From the NCBI GenBank assembly GCA_004294095.1, contig RDZR01000032.1:1-64000 (forward strand): 64,000 nucleotides of DNA, given 5' to 3'. The notes beneath the pieces are model-generated. The model was given only the letters and a program-made list of their open reading frames with translations. It was not told where the DNA came from and ran no database searches. Positions 62,701-64,000 of this stretch are shown one piece after another. The position numbers and the translations under genes were made by a program. Origin of the DNA: Verrucomicrobiota bacterium (GTDB taxonomy: Bacteria; Verrucomicrobiota; Verrucomicrobiia; Verrucomicrobiales; Akkermansiaceae). Position 1 is the stretch's first letter; each line of letters opens with the position of its first letter.

Positions 62701-63341
62701 TCGCAGGTAGCCCAGAATCTTCGATCCCCACGAGCGATGGACTTCCAGAAGGAAATCAATTCTCTGGCTACAGAAAATTGGATGATGCTGCGCTCGATTT
62801 TTTGGCAAATGAAATCGTCAAACAAGTGCGCAAGCGTGGTCCATTTTTATCTCTAGCAGAATTTGTCAATCGCCAGCTAAGCACGGATGACAATCTAGCA
62901 CTTGCCGGTGCGGTCCAATCTGCACTGTATGAGTTAGAGAAAAGTGGCAATCGTGCCTACAGCGTTTTGAAAAACCCGAATCTCACTCGTGCTGCCGGAG
63001 AGAAGCGCTATGATTATCTTTACTCTGAAGCCGCTAAAGGAAATAGTGCGTATGGTCTTCCCGGATGGATACGCCAAGCCGATGTGCTCAGCCCGATTGC
63101 GCCGATTCTATCTGCTAGAGATGACACATTCACGATCCGCGCTTATGGAGACTCGCGTGATTCTAACGGAAAAATTCTTGCCCGCGCTGTTTGTGAAGCA
63201 GTGGTCACGCGCAGCCGCGAATTTGTGGATCCGGCCGATGATGCTGAGACCAGCACGTTGCCCGTTTCTTTGCCCAACCAAGTTTTTGGCAGACGCTATG
63301 AAATTATCTCGATGCGCTGGCTGCAACCGTCGGAGGTTTGA
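59736..63341 (+). CDS. Verru_Chthon cassette protein A-like giant exported protein, copy 2
   Basis: The 1201-residue protein has a basic, aromatic leader of about 44 residues (ending RRRKNVERG), then FALVVTLSLMILLTVIAVGMLSLSAITLRTSS, nearly the same helix as copy 1 at 41271. ARANARMALMLAIGQLQ follows. Conserved C-terminal blocks are EIVKQVRKRGPFLSLAEFVNRQLS, IRQADVLSPIAPILSARDDTFTIRAYGDS and VFGRRYEIIS. The middle differs from copy 1. I take it as a very large PilX/GspK-like minor pseudopilin. A partner gene starts 38 bases later. Confidence 0.82.
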   Translation: MKYIANYESFPFRKRNRFFFVLRFLGVSRKSNNYLLRRRKNVERGFALVVTLSLMILLTVIAVGMLSLSAITLRTSSASSDAMQARANARMALMLAIGQLQKQTGLDTRVTARADLLNQNHGMVIGAWKSWEGANHGTDGRPVAPDYAQEKQDRFLGWLASQTPDQMGQIGQPPNTAKRRDTVELLGEHSVGNGQAQQSKQIHLLPIQLHSKGAYAWWVSGENQKARIPQLERNQATSPGQVASRAKSSLAVDPSVFRLNSLLDQPEQVMWAPLLEQVDFIADAGGQKVSQEFCHDLSAVSRGLLTNTATGGWRKDISLLTENWAMLGSSRLPMFRVRPWQDIQSNKPTPSDALPSRSLLYPWSAYRNVVNTALERQGAIASWANLMHHATAYKLGQHPSGAAVGSIPLQFSDYAATQSSGLYDYTHRKRIYPVIARIQWLFSHWSARVSKPATGEGQPPEEGYEPRLLMTPIITMWNPYNLNISVNPFNLNVPKPIPVAMKLQVSGNDKPMDKFMPLTGNRSIDRNRKSLAPGTETYLYRIDESFNLGPGATKVFSPEAMDVLATNNNGVNNEANRLRLKQGLRLNGGNYFPIVDKDGAIIFAKADAEITVEASFDVVFRETVGDVTVPRGVGIYLDVAEGKIASSVYRMSYSISDVSEIWEQIAGLAKSTPLGSLASSPQPFMSTLFGARMASNTQIPAKGFVQSSPLVNFISMGVRNNGINNYMAKYRGSNQPVNSPFDFSSQPLTAFDSILPNANDAQQTGYIITGFNADSGLPRCVVAEVPARPLQSLGELTHWDARFGNPVPPFAFNIIGNSDATPLLPSNAVANAAPGTTVETNLQHDDSYCTNHVLFDDWFISSIAPDPENFGSAGRDMQGVFTDFVSMNAPLPNRAYRSIAKDMHATLSSGDGATQIFNQHVNQPDAWKTIASRLEVDGMFNVNSTSIAAWRALLGHARQQVTPYMQPNAAGASVQLSSPEDYAFSRFSVAGSPESSIPTSDGLPEGNQFSGYRKLDDAALDFLANEIVKQVRKRGPFLSLAEFVNRQLSTDDNLALAGAVQSALYELEKSGNRAYSVLKNPNLTRAAGEKRYDYLYSEAAKGNSAYGLPGWIRQADVLSPIAPILSARDDTFTIRAYGDSRDSNGKILARAVCEAVVTRSREFVDPADDAETSTLPVSLPNQVFGRRYEIISMRWLQPSEV

Positions 63342-63379
63342 TTTCCAAAGTGCTTTACTAACATGATTGATCCATCCGA

Positions 63380-64000
63380 ATGAGACTCCTTGTCATTTTA
63401 CTCACCCTCACGTTGCCATCCATGATGATGGCAGAACCTGCCGCCAATCGCACATGCCGTATCATATTTCTCAAAGCACCAGCTGACGCGCCAACGCGCC
63501 TGCAGCTATTCGATGGGGTGCAATCTCAAGAAGTCGAGCTACCGAGGATGAACTTCTCTCCGGTCGTGCAAATTTCTGCGGCGACGAATACGATTTTCAT
63601 GTTAGATAGGGCCATTACTGATGCCAAGCTGTTGCCCGTGGGCTCGCCACAGGTCGCGATTGGACAGCAGGTTAAAGATTTCTATCTGTTAGTTTCGCCA
63701 GATCCGAAGAACCAGATCATCCCGATCCGTTTGCAGGTTGTGGATGCAAGCCCGCAGAAATTTGCCAAAGGCCACATGATGTGGTTTAATTTGAGTGAAA
63801 ATTTGGTTTCTGGGAAAATTGGATCTCAAGTTTTGAAAATGGCTCCTGGCACTAAAAAATTGCTCGATCCACCTTCGAATCAGTTAGGCGAATATGGCGT
63901 TTTATTAAATTTTCAGATGAAAGGCGAAGAGAAACTTTATCCACTCACGCAAACGCGCTGGCGGCACGATCCCGAGTCCAGAGCGGTGATTTTTATTATC
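63380..64000 (+). CDS. Secreted partner protein of the second Verru_Chthon-A-like gene (partial)
   Basis: The frame from ATG 63380 is open to the window end (207 residues visible, no stop). A signal peptide (MRLLVILLTLTLPSMMMA) ends near MMA-EP. The region IRLQVVDASPQKFAKGHMMWFNLSENLVSGKIGSQVLKM to AVIFII aligns by eye with the protein at 40509-41228. Both follow a Verru_Chthon-A-like gene at about 40 bases. Family and function are unknown. Confidence 0.7.
   Translation, partial: MRLLVILLTLTLPSMMMAEPAANRTCRIIFLKAPADAPTRLQLFDGVQSQEVELPRMNFSPVVQISAATNTIFMLDRAITDAKLLPVGSPQVAIGQQVKDFYLLVSPDPKNQIIPIRLQVVDASPQKFAKGHMMWFNLSENLVSGKIGSQVLKMAPGTKKLLDPPSNQLGEYGVLLNFQMKGEEKLYPLTQTRWRHDPESRAVIFII

Overview
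The window is about 64 kb of a bacterial chromosome of roughly 50% G+C. I place it in the Verrucomicrobiota, class Verrucomicrobiae, most likely Verrucomicrobiaceae or Akkermansiaceae. The evidence is two giant proteins of the 'Verru_Chthon cassette protein A' type, a secreted protein with the DPDGDS...EN tail usual in that phylum, and a gene complement that fits. Gene density is high, in short operons on both strands. I found no rRNA, tRNA, CRISPR array, insertion sequence or prophage. The region is mostly core metabolism and cell envelope, with a few lineage-specific loci.

Layout. 0-6.5 kb: a large secreted protein, a HAD phosphatase, then (minus strand) BioF, a D,D-carboxypeptidase lipoprotein and a small lipoprotein. 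6.5-16 kb: GH13 glucosidase, PII protein, MscL, an operon of deoxyribose-phosphate aldolase with an ALDH16-like enzyme split in two by one in-frame TGA, a thioredoxin-fold protein without cysteines, and an OpgC acyltransferase-esterase fusion. 16-27.8 kb: a WYL regulator resembling BrxR/CapW, a long inverted-repeat element ahead of UDP-glucose pyrophosphorylase, an orphan ZnuA, a Dus enzyme, a HAD phosphatase, infC with an ATC start, a GYF/CD225 and DUF2752 membrane pair, then pdxJ-acpS-hemB-rsmB facing pyrD. 28-35.5 kb: a group 2 sigma factor, a YqjD/YqjE/YqjK-like envelope operon, two tandem PilT-type ATPases, a ROK glucokinase and a translationally coupled pair of unknown genes. 35.5-47 kb: a DEAD-box helicase, amidase, rplM-rpsI, rhodanese, L,D-transpeptidase, the first Verru_Chthon-A locus with its secreted partner, and SppA. 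47-64 kb: a 1101-residue DUF5107/TPR protein, a DEDD exonuclease, a PuuD-type urate hydroxylase with cytochrome c, a VOC protein, M20 peptidase, GlnRS, an OmpA-family protein, a bacterial PH protein, a GH3 hexosaminidase, and the second Verru_Chthon-A locus, whose partner runs off the end.

The main unexplained signals are these. (1) The 7-mer TGTTAGA/TCTAACA occurs about 70 times by eye, in both orientations and inside and outside genes, against about 8 expected by chance. Its density is like that of known DNA-uptake words. (2) Two unlinked copies of a module pair a giant pseudopilin-like protein with a small secreted protein. Two PilT ATPases lie in the same window. (3) An ALDH16 reading frame downstream of deoC is interrupted by a single TGA. 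(4) An almost perfect 23-bp inverted repeat lies between a WYL regulator and ugp.

Limits: all homology statements come from motif recognition and memory of protein families, not from searches. Counts of words were made by eye.
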